Shown in pieces: positions 34,878 through 49,400 of a DNA stretch of 64,000 nt (position 1 is the stretch's first letter; every line of letters starts with the position of its first letter). Position numbers and translations under genes: made by a program. Source of the stretch: Callipepla californica brunnescens (taxonomy: Eukaryota > Chordata > Aves > Galliformes > Odontophoridae); the NCBI GenBank assembly GCA_023055505.1, contig JALIRH010000004.1:22005368-22069367 (forward strand), given 5' to 3'. The notes beneath the pieces are model-generated. The model did not search any database. It had not been told where the DNA came from and saw nothing but the letters and a program-made list of their open reading frames with translations.

Positions 34878-36744
34878 TCATGCTTCCTTCAGTAAGGGAA
34901 TATCTGAATGGTGAGAAGTAAAATAAAAATAAAGTCAAACTTCTGTCATCCAACGCACACTAGAAAAACTACAGTTGCAAGACAGGATCCCATTTCCATT
35001 ATGTGATAACAAAACACTCTTCCTGTCATTGTAGCATAGCAGAAGGGACCTCTGGATGGCCAACCTGCAAGACCATCACCACCTCCACTCTTAAAAAATG
35101 TCTGGCTCTGCACTGCCCTCCTAGCAGGAAATATTTTCCTAATGCCCAATCTGACTCTGTCAAGTTACACTTCATGTTTCACCAGATTAAGCCCAGCTCC
35201 CTCCCGGGCCCCCGACTACCTTGGCAGGCTTCCAACAGTGCCTGTCCAGTTTCCCCACACTCCTCTTAAACTGGGAGTCCCACAAGAAGAAAAAACTATT
35301 CGCACTAAAGGTTGTGCAGGGAAGGGTAATAACCTCCTTCCCTTCTTTCCCATGACCTCACCAAACTCTTAGTTTCTTTATATGTCTGAGACAAGAACTT
35401 TCTTGCTATGTCTGGGGTGGCTGAGGATGCACAGATAACACCTGCTTTTATCTGGCCTGAAGAAATGCAGCCTCCTCCAGTAGCTGCAACTTCCTTATCT
35501 TTGAACCATAAGCACAAGCTTTATGGTCTTCTGCTGTACAGGGCAACCTGATACTGCACAAGTTACAATGAAGGCAGTATGTGTTTCCAGGCAATGCTAG
35601 AATGAGACACGGAGCAGGGGTAACACGCTGTAATATCTACACTGTGGACTTTTTTTTGTAAGCACCACTCCTGTGTTTCCACTGCTTACATATTGGAGGT
35701 TTAACTCATCTCAGGACAAGCTGCCACTTCCATCCTTCAGTGGAAATCTCCTGTAATTGTTTTTATTGCAAGGCTTCTGGATGGCATTACTAAGGCTGCA
35801 GGGCTTGACACCACAGAAAGGAGTTCTACCCTGAGCTACCTACAAGCCAGTTACAGTTTTTTGACTAAAGAAGATACAGCAGTCTCTGCAGAAGCAGTCC
35901 TAGGCTGCAGCTTCACACCAGCTCTGGCATTGTAAAGTAACTGCTTCAGGGCAGAACACTGAGGTTAAGAACGCAAGATCCACTAACTATTAAAGAGACT
36001 TGTACCTCTGCTCCATACAGTAAGTTCAAGCACATCCCTTGTGTTTTCACGTGCTTTCTCACATGCCTGGGCTGCAGCGCCACACGTACTGTGACAGTAA
36101 GCTGCTTACTAAAACCATTTAAAAATGAAGAAGCTTAAACATTACAAGGGGTTTGTATTTCAAGCATACCCACCCACTTTCATCAACTTGTTTTAAATAA
36201 ATGCAGCTATTTTACTGCCTTTGCACAATGGTGCTTGAGGTTGGCATTTCTCAGCAAATCAAGATCGAGAAGCAGAACCCCAGCATACTCTTAGAAGAAT
36301 CTTATATAGTGCTTCTTACCATCTGTGTATTCCTCAGAGGAAGTGAGTGATAAAAGGCTCTGTATGTCACTGCTTTCTGAATCTTGGACTTCTTTTTGCA
36401 CAGGTCTACTGTTAGCCATACCAGCTACCCAGGAGGAAGTAGCAGCCTGATGCACGAGAACAGTTTCAGAGCGCTGAGAGCCACTGGCTTCACACAGTCC
36501 AGAGTGTCCAGGGGCTTCATCTTCTCTATCAAGGCTACTGCGAACCCCTTGGTCCTGCTGCTGCATCTCTCTGGCTCCGTTCTGCCCAGCTCCCTCTGAC
36601 AGCACAATTTGCACCCGGGAGTCCGAGGGTGGAATGCAGTTCCCTGTGCTGCCATACACTGCTTCTTCATAGGATGGCAGGGCCACCTGGACACCATCCA
36701 CCATGATAGACACCTGATCTCCAGACACACCTTGGTCTCGCCTC

Positions 36745-36775
<31 letters not shown>

Positions 36776-39700
36776 AGATACAAAGGGGGAAAAGTCGAGC
36801 ACTTATATACATTTTATATATACTTTTGTTACCAAGAACCCCAGTAGCCTCCCTCACAGCAAAATTACAGTGCTCACCACAAACACAAATGGTGGATTAC
36901 TGAAGTTAAACAAGCATAGCTTTGCAGCTCTACCACAAATTGCCATAGACATGATTAGGAGCTGTAATCAAAGTGATGAAGGATATACTGCCTCCCACCT
37001 CATCTGCCTCAACAGCTAAATCTGACAAAGATTGTGACTGCTCTTCAATTGTCACAGCATGGATTAACTTAGATCAATGGGTCAGAGTCCTGAGACTGAA
37101 TTTGTATTTGCCATACCAGCTTAGACTTCTGCAGAAATGGACAAACTCTTGTGCCTGGCCTCTGAAACTCCCCCAGTGCTGTACAGCCACATTTCTGCTC
37201 TTATTTATGAAGTATTATCCACCTGCCATTTGTAATCTAAACGTAGGTTCTAGCCTATGTGAAGTTTCTGACTGAAAGTGGCCTCTCATGGGAATTGCCC
37301 AACCCACAGGGAAGAAGTAGAGAAGCAGAGAAATAAAACGAAGGCCTAAAACAAGTACCTCACTGAGTTTCTGCTGCAAAGAAATAGGATACCATGGAGT
37401 CTGTCTAAACCCCAGCCACGCTTACCTGCTATGATGGAACGACTTGAGCTTTGGCTGCAACAAAACAAACAGCACAACTAAGAGAAGAATCAGGGCGACA
37501 GAGCTCGCTGTGGAGGCTACTATGGATAGCGTGGGTACTCCAATTGCTGGCGGGGAGTCCTTTTCTGCAAAATCAAGGGGAACACAAAGTGATTCACTCT
37601 CTTAAATTGCTGCTGTAGGGAACGAGTAACATTCACATTGCCTTCTCTCAGGAGTTATACTTGGGTGCACAGGTGAGGAACCCAAGTTTCTGGTACAGTC
37701 AAGGCAGAGCAATTATCTCCTTCAGAGGACAGTTCAGAGCTTAAACTGATCCCTCTCCATCAACTGTAAAGGAAACATGAAACAAAACATGCATATGTAA
37801 GGGCACTTTGGAAAAACATATGACACAGAAAAAGGATACAAGCAGGTCACATACAGACAGAGGTGGAGTGTTGGTAAGGGTCACGTTATATTTACATCTG
37901 GCTGAGCAACAGCTAAAAAAATGTCCTGATGTCATCACCAAGGTCAGTAATTGTCTAGCACAAAAAGCAGGATATTCTAAGCCCAAACAATAGAAAAAAA
38001 TCCAAATAATGGATTTTCTTGACTAACTGAAGGGTTTCCCAAGGGAAGGGAGTGGAATTCATCTGGCCTGTTATTATTTAAGATATAGAAGTATTCAATT
38101 TCTTTCTCACACAAACACATACTGCAGGAAATGGAGAAGGAAGGGAGCTGTTGCTTTAAGATGCTGAGTTTTCAGTATTAGATACACATACTCTGCCCAC
38201 ATTATCCCCTCTTGCCCTTTCCTCAACTGTGCTGTGCAACTGTACAAGAAGCATTTTGACTTTTAAAGGTCCATTGCAAGACACAAATATATTAGGAGTT
38301 GGCAGAGAAGGGCCTGGAGCTGGCATAGCTGAGCACATGCCTAGAATGTCATGCTAGTTATTTCAACTCCCTAGAGCACATAATTGCATATATATGTGCT
38401 GTCTCTGTCCCTAATTTGAGTCTTTGGTAGATCTCTACACACCTCAGCACCCCATCAGCAAACACTACTGTCCATTTCACGTTCAGGAAATTCCTATCTA
38501 TGCAATTCCACAATTTCTTTTTGCTGCATTTATCATGTTCTCCAAGAACAGTTCACAAACTGCAAAATAATGAAGAGGAAAAAGAACACACAAAAGAAGA
38601 AAGTAGCTGAAGCACCACTGTTTTTAAGCTATAGTTTAGCTATATTGGGGGGTAGCCTGAAAGCTATACCCAAAACAGGTGTGTAATTTGGAAAATCTGT
38701 TAGCAAATTATCTTCTTTTAGTATTAAAGTTAATGGATCAATTGTTCTGAAAATTTGCTGGAAACAAGTTCAAAAGTAACTTGAACTCTCCCCAAGTAAA
38801 AGCTGTATTGAGTACATTTTTCATTCTAGTAAACAAGCTACCCTCTTTCTTTCTACAGTCTCCTTCCTCCTCCCTTTTTTTTTTTTTTTTTTTGGTTTTG
38901 TGGAAGAATCCTTTGAGTTAAACCTCAGTTGACTCTGAGCAATTGTTTCAAAGCCCATACTGTGAAAGCAATAGCTTTTTCTCTTGGCCAGACCATTGAA
39001 GCTCCATACATTTTAAGGCTGCCAAACCTACTGGATGATCAAGAAATCTGAGGAACTGCTGCTCATCTCAGCACAATTCCTTTAGCCCTGAAGTAAACCA
39101 AGCACCATTGTGCAGGAACACCATTCAGAGTTCCACTTGCAAAGCTGTTTTCTGCCACCTGGGTGCAGCAGGGGAAGGGGGATCGCTGTAGAAAGGAAGC
39201 CTGTGCTGAATTTGAAAAGCCTCTTCAGGATCTGGTTGCTGGCAGGTGAACTCCCAGTCCTCCTTCCTTATACGTCACAGGAAGAAGCTGCTGGATGACT
39301 GTGACGGAGACACTGATAGCGTGCCTGAGACAGGACAGGATGTTCCAGTTTTCAGATATGCAGCCAGCTCCAGAAGGTCCTTGAACATGCTTTCCTGTCT
39401 CTTTCTGATTAAGCCAACATGTTCTGCTTTATGGATTACAAAATATAACCTCAGACTGCACCCATCTTGCTGACTCAGGATGACTGAGCAGTAAAACTCT
39501 AACAGCAGGTCAAACTTGAAGAGTGGAAGGATTTTCTCTTTATCCAGTATGCATGCTTTAAAACCAGAAAAGCAGCTAAGAGCTGTAAAATGAATATTTT
39601 CCTGCAAATCTTTCTACTTTTATGCTTCCACGGAAGAAATCCAATTCAGCTGGGAAAGACCCATAAAACAAAACCCACCCACGTCCATTTGGAGAGAAGC

Positions 39701-40423
39701 AGACATTATTTGTCAGCAATGTCCTTTCCTGCCAGTACAGTGTAAAGTACCACCATGAAGCTCTCTGCCACAGGAAGCCAGCAGTTGGTTAATTTGCAAA
39801 GATCAGTTCTGTGTACTGACATGCACCTACATGTGGACAGAACGGTACACCACTGAAGGAAATGCACTGTCAAAACCATCAGGAGCAAAAATGGAGAGCA
39901 GGGAAAATGCTTCAGTTTCAAGGCCTCACTTTGTTTCTGGGATGAGAGCTGCCAAAGTAAGATTCCACCTAAGTAACACGTTATGTGCTTTATACCACTT
40001 TCCATAGACTTTCCCTTTGCAGGAAGGACTCCAGAGTTAGCATCTGATGGGCAGCTACACAAAAGGCACAAGAGCTATGATTGTGACCTGCACTTAGATA
40101 ATACTGGAGCAGTAAGCACAGCAGTATGGGTTGCTTCAGCACAACACTGTCTAATGTGAATCTGAAAAGCAAATGCAAAGGCCAGTGTAATTCTGAATGT
40201 CCCTCTGAATAAAACGAGTACTCACCCGGGCTGAGTCTGCAGCTAACTTCCATGGCAGGGTTCCACTCTCCATTCTTACAGGTCAGGTATTTATAGTCTC
40301 CTTTCAGCATGTAGCCTTCGACACACAGATACTCTATGACACTGCCTGAAGTCAGAGGGTCGTTGCAGGGACTAGGGTGGCATTTGTAGCCTCCATTCTC
40401 GGGTTGTGGTGGCTGGGGACAAT
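34878..40423 (-). CDS. SUSD6: Sushi domain-containing protein 6 (C-terminal coding exons)
   Basis: SUSD6 (KIAA0247/DRAGO) is a one-pass membrane protein. In mammals it is p53-inducible and acts with TMEM127 and the E3 ligase WWP2 in MHC-I degradation. Minus-strand exons 40423-40226, 37564-37426, 36741-36320 and 34903-34878 join in phase and encode about 260 residues, against a human total of 303. The missing 40 or so (signal peptide) lie upstream and were not found. The first exon encodes a sushi/CCP domain from CPQPPQPENGG to AMEVSC, with an extra CHPSPC pair and the conserved GEW. The second encodes a short stalk and the membrane segment SSVALILLLVVLFVLL. The third encodes the cytoplasmic tail with RRDQGVSGDQVSIMVDG, the PY-like LPSYEEAVYG and SDIQSLLSLTSSEEYTD. 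The last adds DIPLLKEA and TGA. The acceptor of the third exon is unusual (29-T tract then GAG). Confidence 0.95.
36745..36773. repeat. 29-bp poly(A/T) tract at the SUSD6 acceptor
   Basis: A pure A run on + is a pure T run on the transcribed strand. It directly precedes the GAG acceptor (AG at 36743-36742) of the SUSD6 cytoplasmic-tail exon and must serve as its polypyrimidine tract. Confidence 0.97.
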
Positions 40424-43400
40424 CTGGAAAAAAGAAAGCATCATAGTAGTTATCTCAGAGGAAGATGTCTGCTGCATAACAGATACTGCACATAGATTAA
40501 CTTCCATCTAAGAACACTTGCTAAATTGAGAAGAAACTACTAAAACAAAAAGATTGTTACACAACAGCAAAAGATACTGCTTACTTTCACCCCTGATATG
40601 TCTTTTGTGACTGCCAAGCACAGCTCATTGTCCCAGCCATACAATCTAGCTGGCAGGCAATGAATGCATGATATTTTCACACAGTGACATTTAAGTTCAT
40701 TACAACAGGAATTCTGCATCAGAGAGGCCTTGAAAATCCTTGAACTTATCTTTTCCCCACAGCAGTTTCACCAGTGACTAGGGGGTGAAGCTAACAGCCA
40801 GGATCTCTGATTATCCCACCAAGCCTCATATGGAAGAAGGACAAGACTTCTGCTTCTTCTGAAATGAATGAGAAATGTGAAGATCCTATTGTACTACAGG
40901 TACAAAGTCAAGGTACAGAGTTGACCCAAAAGTAAAAATTCCTGATTTTAGCTGCTTCATAGAGGTAGAACCACATATTCTAGACTATTTTAAAAAAGCA
41001 ATTGATACTTTTAACATAATGAAGTCTGCAGTGCGGAGAGCACTTTGCACTTCCCCTTGTATCTCCCCTACCCTAATGGATACAGACATACTAAGTGTGA
41101 GAAAGTTTCTTGTAGAATGTTCAATAGCTATTCAAACAAAAACTAACTACAACGAGGAAACTGCACTAGAAACAGGTTTGTGCTTCGTAGAATTTCATCT
41201 CCTTTGGCAGCACTTGGTGATTGAAGAACAGCCTCGGTACGCCTTCATGCCACACACCTACCTGAAGAAAGGGAGAAATCTGTGAATCTGGATCAGCTTC
41301 TCAAGCTTCACAAAAGAAAATATGTGAAACACCCCTCCAGATGTATTTTGGGGCTTGGAGAACCAAGTAATCCACCAACTCTATTCTACTACAGTGTGGT
41401 CAACCAGGTTTGCCCCTAATCCCTGGAGCATGTGAGAAACCAGCTGGGCAAGTTTCAGCTAACCGGGTTTTGTGAAGGGCCTAAGACGACTGAGAAAACT
41501 TTGGAGCTTCGTTCCACTATGGAAAATTCTGCTACACTACTGCAGCACTAGTGAACCTTGAACCTAATCACATGTGCGAATGCATCATAGGCAATGCCTT
41601 GTAAATGCCAGTAAACCCCAAGATGAAGTGCTGAGTGAAATCAAAAGCCCGTTGGTATGAGTTCTGCCAGCTTTATAACTGCAATTCAATTTACTTTTTG
41701 AGAGAAAAGGTTAACAGGGGTCTAAGAAGCAGCCTTTCAATAAGACTTTGTTCTCGAGGAGATTTATTCTTAAATAAGCTTCAGAGAAGTCACTGTCCTG
41801 GCTCTCCTGAGTACTGACTGTTGCAGCTTCTGGTTTATTTTTTTTCTGTGACCATTTCCAATTCTGTTACCAAGGTTTTAACCCTTTGCCTTACAAGACT
41901 AAAATGTGCTTTCACTGAAAGCTCATCCAATGCAGCTAAGTGACAAAACTCATCACACATTTCAAATCTAAGTAACTCTGTCCTGCAAGGACATTTTTGC
42001 AAGGACCTGTTTGAGCACTAGAAATATTCTCAACCATACAGCAAGCACCTTTTCAAGCAATGGCAGAGAGCTGTGGGAAAAACCTGTTGCCACAGCAGCA
42101 GGGACAGCTTCTCCACGTCTTCGATGCCATGGGAGGCATCTGGAATCACTTAAGAGCCATCTGAGCCCCTTGCCACGCTGCCTCGCTCCAGCAGGAATTT
42201 TCCCACACATGCACAACAGTTTCCCATTTCCGGAGCCCAACAGCCTGGCCCCTCTGCTCTAAGGCCTTAATTAGTCATCAGATCAGATATGGAGATGTGG
42301 TTAGCACAGCTTTCTGCAGGAAGCTGGTCCCTTTGGGTGCTGTAGCAGGCCACACAGAACAATGCACTCTTTTGAGACCCCTCAATCAAATCTTAAGTTG
42401 GTAGAGCCAGAGAGCTGCTGTTCAGAGGGCTGAGGAGCAACCAGCTCAGCCCAACCCAGTAAAGAAAGCTTGCTATTTCTCAGCAGCATTCACATGATCT
42501 CTGCTCTCCAGCTGCAGCCAACAGAGCTCCCTCTGTCACCCACGCATGCTGAGTTATCTGCAAAATTCAGCTAGCAACCAAAAAGGCATTAACATACACC
42601 ACAGTGGAGCTCTCAAAGGCCCGCAAATACCATGGCATAAGCAATCCCGTGGGGCCCTAATTTGGCCTCCTTGTGCAAGTGCTTTAGGACCAGATCTGCA
42701 GCTCCGGACCACATCCACAGGCTGCTCAGGAGCAAAGGAAAGGGGTAGCTGCTTGTTATGTGCTTGGCCCCTTGACCTAGACCTGTCCTTGTCCATGAAA
42801 GCTTCAGAATCAGTCACCTCCTTGTCCTCCCTACTTCTCCCTGGGGTCATTTGACACCCAAGAACACCGCAAATGCTTTAAAAAAGACACAGCACAGGCC
42901 TCTCCCAGCCACACACATGGGTGGAGGCAGAAGAGAATAGCCATCTAGCAGCAGTGTGGAGCATGGCCGCGCTGTGAAGGAGCAGTGCAAGGTTTGGGAG
43001 CGGGGAACCTGCCCCAGCCCTTCTGCCAGCTCCCACATCCAGCCAGGCTGTGTGCTTTTAACCCTTAGTGAGGCTTGCATGCCACTGCCTGGCCTCAAGC
43101 TAACGTTTTTTTTGGCATACAGCCCAATGCTTTCCGAGGCACACGAACCAAACAATGGAGGAGGATTTTTCAGCATTCTGGCCCCAACTGGGGCTGGGCA
43201 GACTTCATAGGACACAAAAAAAACAAGGGGACACACAGATTTATTGCTTACAAGTTTTCAAAGGCAGGTGGCACACTGTGGATACACTGAAACTTCCCAA
43301 AAGGTTACAAAAATTCCTCTTGAGTTGTGGGACACTTCAGAACAGATACTGTAACCACATGACCCTTCTCAGCAACAGCCGCCTACATTCTCAATGGCAT

Positions 43401-46400
43401 TAGCTTGTATTTGAAATACTAAGAAACACAGAGGAGTGTCATAAACTCTATCCCTCAAACACACGGTTCTTGGAAGTACCCCAGCATTTATGAGACATCT
43501 TGAACAAACATATGTGCCATGCACTGAGAAAAAACAGACAAGAAGTTATCAGCTTCCTAGGGGGTCACTGACATCCCAGGTTTGTGGTTATTTCCAGCAC
43601 CTTTATTTGTCATGATCTGAGGATGCAGGCGAACAGTGGTTTTGAACATCACAGTCTTCCTTGCAAATAAGAGAGAGCTCTACTCCCCAAAGCCCAGTTT
43701 CTTAGAGATACTGAAGTTTGACCTCTCCTGAGAGCTGGTTCTCTGCCAACACACAGGGCTGGAAAGCAAGCAGGAGATAACTGATGAAAAGACCAAACAT
43801 TTTGAGCATCACTGAACTCTGTTCAGAGATAAACTGTCATTCCCAAACCGATGGGCAGAAATAAAATGATGTACTGAAGTTTCTTCAAATGTCATTCCAA
43901 AATATCAGGTATTTAATATATTGTCATCAAAATGCAAGACAAGGTTTCAATACATAAATGAAAAATATATATTATGTCAGTATGAATCTCCATCCAGCTT
44001 CCAATCAAATCAACGGTGAGCACCATTTTTGTGTCTAGGTCACACGAGAAAGTATCATCCTCCTTGAAGGGAGCATTAACTGCACATATGTTCTTTGAAT
44101 AACAGTTAGCAACTGGGCAACAAGCAGCACAACACCATACAACACTGCAAGGAACTGCTTTTTTGTTGCAGCTACAAGCAGTGTCATCACACCTTCACAG
44201 GCTTCCCCACTCACAGCTTCAACAATACCCACTTGCTTTGTCTTATACCAGAATGCAGGCAGCTGTGATGGGTTGGAATACGGCTTCATTTGGAGACAAT
44301 AAAAGATGTCAGATGGCCAAATTGATTAACCTAATCACCAAAGAGTGAAATGGATCTTCCACAGCTTGGCTATGCTGAAGCTGAGCCACAGTCCTAAACT
44401 CTGACCAGAGACAGTGCTACAAAGTACTTCTAACAATGTGAAAGCTACACAGAACCAAACACAGACAATACCACAGATGAAAGAAAATAACCATGGGATG
44501 ACAGAGTGAGGGGGTAATGCATTCAAAACACCAGGAAGAGGCACAGCTGAGCCCTGATCTCTGTGAGCAGAATTCAGAGATGAGCAGATTTCCCGAGCCC
44601 ATGCAGGATCAGACTGTTGTGTCAAGGAACAAGCACAATACAGTCCATTTACACATATAAAATTAAAGCATACTTAAATGTGATCGGACCATTACCACAG
44701 ATGTATAAAAGCTCGACAGCACTGACCTGCTTAGTGTAGACTCACTATATTATACCAGTGCTGACAAAGCCATCTCAACACAGCCGTGGCTCTTTGGCAC
44801 TCTTTTTGTTTCTCTGTATCATCTCTCAGATCCTAGCAAGGGTCTCTTTCTGCACCAAACTCTTAAACTGCTTTTCAGCCACTCACCTCCTTTGCAGAAT
44901 AGTCTTGACTCTGCAGAGATGATGAAAACCAAACCCTCCTCAATGTAATATATTCTTACAAGAAGACAAATACTAATCATCATCTGCTGGAGCGTGTAAC
45001 TAGGTTTGTAACTAAGTGGTAACAAACCACTGCATTGCTCACCTCACGTGGGTGGACAGATTGGGAAAATATTGCTCAACAAAGGGACGTTTTGCACTGA
45101 ACATTGTAAAATTCATTATACTTCACAGCTAGGTGCAAAAGTAAAGGTAGGACTGGAACAGTTTTGACAAATCAAAGTTGCTGTTCAAATTATATCCAGT
45201 CCAAATTCCAATAACTTCAGGAGGATGCAGGACTGGGCCTCAGGTCGACTCCTCATGTGTGTCCCAGCATGTTTGACAATCCTCATGACAGCATCCTAGG
45301 AAGTTTACCAGCCCTTTGAGAAGCATTTTGGAAACAACACGGGGAGAAATTAGGTGACTTCTGCAATCTCCAGTAGGAAGCTTGTCCTTTTCTTAAAAGA
45401 GGCAGCTGGGATTGCAGCCCACCTTTCAGATTCATATGCTGGAGTTCCCCACCCCCTTGACACCAAGCAAAATGAAACCCCAATGCCCCTGCTGTCAGGG
45501 TAGAAGATAACTCCTCAGCTGGCTCCTTTAACAAGTGCCCTGTTCAGATCTCTTAGCATCTCCTGGCCTTTCATAGGTAGGCCAGAAGCAGAAGACACTA
45601 AGCTGTTCATCTTTTCTCTCATCTCCAAGATTTACTCCATTTAACTGATGTTATCAAGACTCAGAGGAAAAACATCCTACAAACAAAAACCACTCTCCTG
45701 GTCTGACAAGATGTATACTCCCCTGGATAGTCTGGCTAAACCTGTCATGATTATTTCATACCAGTGCCTAAGTGTCCAGCCTGGTGAGCAAACAGCTTTG
45801 TGAAGGAGAGCAAAGAAACACCCAGTTAAAAATTGTTCCTGTGCTAGAGGCTGTATGATTTGCTCCGTGCTGCTATTAGTTCTCTCAGAAGCCTTACACT
45901 AACTTTCTTGTGCTATATTCCCTTCCCTACAGTCAAATTTTCGTTGAGCAGCTTAAGATTCCCTTCCCTTTTTGTCTCTGTTTAAATCTCCTGTCACACA
46001 GATGGGTTTCCCTCCTGGCCTCAGTCTCTGCTTATTTACATTATTTGCTACAGCAAATTCTGCAGCAGCAGAGCACTTCTCCAGGGGAGCCTCTGGTTCT
46101 CTGAAACACAGCCATCTTTATTCTCTCAGGCAGACTTTCCACTAGCTATAGAAACAGCACTTCTAGAAAGGCATCCAAAATAAATACAAGATAGGGATAT
46201 CTCGCAATTACTTGTCCCTGCTGTTGAGGCCTCTGATTTTCAAGTTGGATAATTTGTGTCTGCATCATTTCAGTAAGACAGAAGGAACTGGAAAAGTTCT
46301 TACTAACTTCTGGTGAGGATCTTCAAAAGCCTCTAGGGCACTCTTGAGAGTAATCCTCCTCTACTCCTCTCAGCCTGGGTCTTACCAGTTAAACGGGTGG

Positions 46401-49400
46401 TCAGAAACACCAATTGAAGCCTTCTACAGACACTGCCCTTTTTCAGCACCTCAGACCTGAGGTTCAAGTTTAATTAACACCGCACTGAAAATAACAGAGC
46501 CAGGTTCACTGTTTCTCTCCAGTTAGTGCCCTGAATTGGCCTGCAGCAGATAGCTGGGTGTTTTGTTTTTTTTTTCTTTCCCCGTTACTATTTAAGTTCA
46601 TCCACAAGCCTTTTTTTTACACAAGGCTTTTTTACAATACAAATGTGACAGCCTGATGCAGCCAGCCAGATGGAGGGCTGGGAGTGCAAGTCAGAGACCA
46701 GTAGTAATGCTGATTTTGGCTTGTGGAGGGTCTGGTAATTCAAACAGAGTTCTGCCCATGGATCCTACTCAGGAGTGGCACCGAACATTAGTTTCGCCTT
46801 AGGAAGCTGCTGAATGAATTTGCTAGCAAGAGCTCTGGCTGTATTTGCTATTTGCAGAAGAGACATTGTTTTCTCTCTTTTCAGCATTTCAATTATCACC
46901 AGCAGGGCACTACCTGACCTCTGCACTAATCTCCTGGTTGTTTGGTAAGCCAATAAGGAAACAATTTAACCCACCCTTTGCCTGTTCCTGGATCTCTTTA
47001 TTTATTGGACATATTCCCAACCTCTGTCACTGGTATTCAGAGAAGCATGAATGCGACCCAACCAGATAATAGTGTCACTTCTGTCCTTAGACACAGCAGT
47101 AGGGTAACCAGCCAGAGTTGCCAAGCTCACTTAGCAGCTTCTTAAGCAACAACAAAGGCAACAGATCAGCCACCCAGAGCCTGCAGACGGACTGCAGTGC
47201 CTTAGCTTATATCTAACAAAACAAACTGCAATTTTTTCATGCAAGTCAAAACCTGTTTGGTGTTTAAAATTTAAGCTCTTTTTTTTTTTTTTTTCCCTTT
47301 TCTTTCCCTCTCCTGGATAGGTGATTGTTTCAAACACAAAACTAGAGGAATGCATACAACTGACATACACACAATTTTCAACAGCAAACACTTGAATTTT
47401 TTAAACCCTTCCCTGGTAGGGGATAGAAATTCATTGTTAGCTCATTTTCTCAGGATGACTTCATCCACGACCCACAGAGCCTGGGCTTGCTGCCTTGAGT
47501 AGGAAAAATACCACATACCTATTTGATTCAGAGAGCACACTGGTAACTACAAGGCTTCTCTAACAAGAGCTCCTGCTGTGCCGCTCTTTGGGGGAGAGAG
47601 GCACAACCAGCACTACTGCAGCATGACACTGACTGCAGAACAAAACTTTTCAAGAGCTCCTCTCTTTGGATCAGGACTTCTCCTTAGCAAGAATTAAGCC
47701 TGTATCAGTCCATATACTTTTTATGCTAGCCGTGTCAATAAACATCATCCTATGCCAAAGCAAAACCATGTCTCAGTCAGATGGTTTGCAGAGAAAAAGC
47801 ACCTAGATAGGCTTTGATCACAATGCTGCATCTCCCTTCTTGTTGAGGAAGAAAATGACAAAGGGATGTGTTCAGGAAAGGCATGAGGTGGTAGATGCAA
47901 AAACCAGTCACCTCCACCCACACACTCCAGCTGGTCTGAGCACAGCCCCATTTCTGAGTGCAAAATACCTCCAGGTTTCCAGGCAGCCATATTTGTCTGG
48001 ATGTGCTGTAAAGATTACAGCAGCACAGCAGTTTCCCCTTACACACACTCTGCTCCTGCACTGTTCTCCCCAGTCCAAGTGTTTGAATTAGTACCAATAT
48101 TACGCTAGGAAATGGCTCACCAAGAATGGATAAATGTCACTGCAGGTAACAGCAGGTCTGTGCCAAACATGGAGAGCCACATGCTTTGGACTGGAGTTTC
48201 TCCTGGCAGGCTGGCTCTGAGAAGCACAGCAATCATCTGCTCTGTGGTCACACTCAGGGAATTGTATTTGAGATGCAACCCATTCCCAATATCCAGCATT
48301 TTGGGGTCCGTTTTTAGGACAAGATTAACTTCAACACACAAATGTCTACTGCAGCTATTAGAAAGCCTCTGCCCTAATGAACAGACGAGTCTTCCAAGGA
48401 GAAATGAAACATGCTCTGCTGACCTTACATGTAGCTCAAGAGTTTTTGGTGTTTTTTTTTTTCCTCTTATTGCTCATAAGTGAGCTAGCCTGCAATGATT
48501 TAAGTATACACACTGAAGCTGCAGTGAAAAGGGACCCAGGCTGAAGACAGCCTCTGCCCATTGGAAATAGTGGAGACCTCTGTGCATTTCTAGCTGGAGG
48601 CTCAACATTCACACCATAACAGACAGACAATCAGATGTCCAGAATTACCATTGATCTGCATTTTTTCTGACAGAGATGGGACCTGGAACCAGGGCAACAG
48701 ATTTTGAACCCTCTCCTTTCCAGCACACTGGCTTTCTCTAGCACATGAGCAGATGGGTCATTTCCCAGAGGGAAAACCCGAGATGGCAGCTGCTGCCAGA
48801 GCCCAGTCACAACAGCTGAGGCTAAAGAACCTCTTTATATGTTACTTACAGGAAGCAGAACTCAATAAAAAAGCCTCTATTATAAGCACACACATTTCTA
48901 GTCATCCCTGCCCCTAAAATATTTCAAGCCTTCCTAAAAACACACTGCAAAACGTAACTCTCCTTTGGGCACAGTGTATTGAGCAGAGGCCAAAGTCCAC
49001 TGAAAAATCAGCTCTCTGTCTTTACTGGCCCCAGATACTGCTTGCTCTGAAGTCAGTGACAGAATATCAAATTCAGCAGGATGGGAACCTTTGCAGGGGC
49101 AATACAGTTCCTTAGCAAGGACACACTCTGAAAAGGAGGCTTATTTTACTTAATGTTATAATATGGGTAAATGAGAAAAAAACAAAACAAAGCAAAGAGA
49201 TTTGTATACGTAACCATATAGCTGTGCATTTCTATAAATAGACACAAGCACTCAGGTGTGTACAGGCACACCTCACACAGCCATCCCATATATGCCAAAG
49301 TTGCCTTTTACTTTCCCTACCCCCTCTTCTTCCTTTCCTGTTGCCCCCCTTCCCTTTTCCTCAGGACAGGGAGAAAAAAGAAAGAAAGAAAGAAAAGACT

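Noticed and set aside
35040..35220. Possible very old antisense CR1 fragment
   Set aside because: A few phrases (GGGACCTCTGGATGG, TTTTCCTAATGCCCAATCTGACT) recall CR1 3' ends, but the match is too weak and patchy to call without a repeat library. It also lies outside the coding exons of SUSD6.
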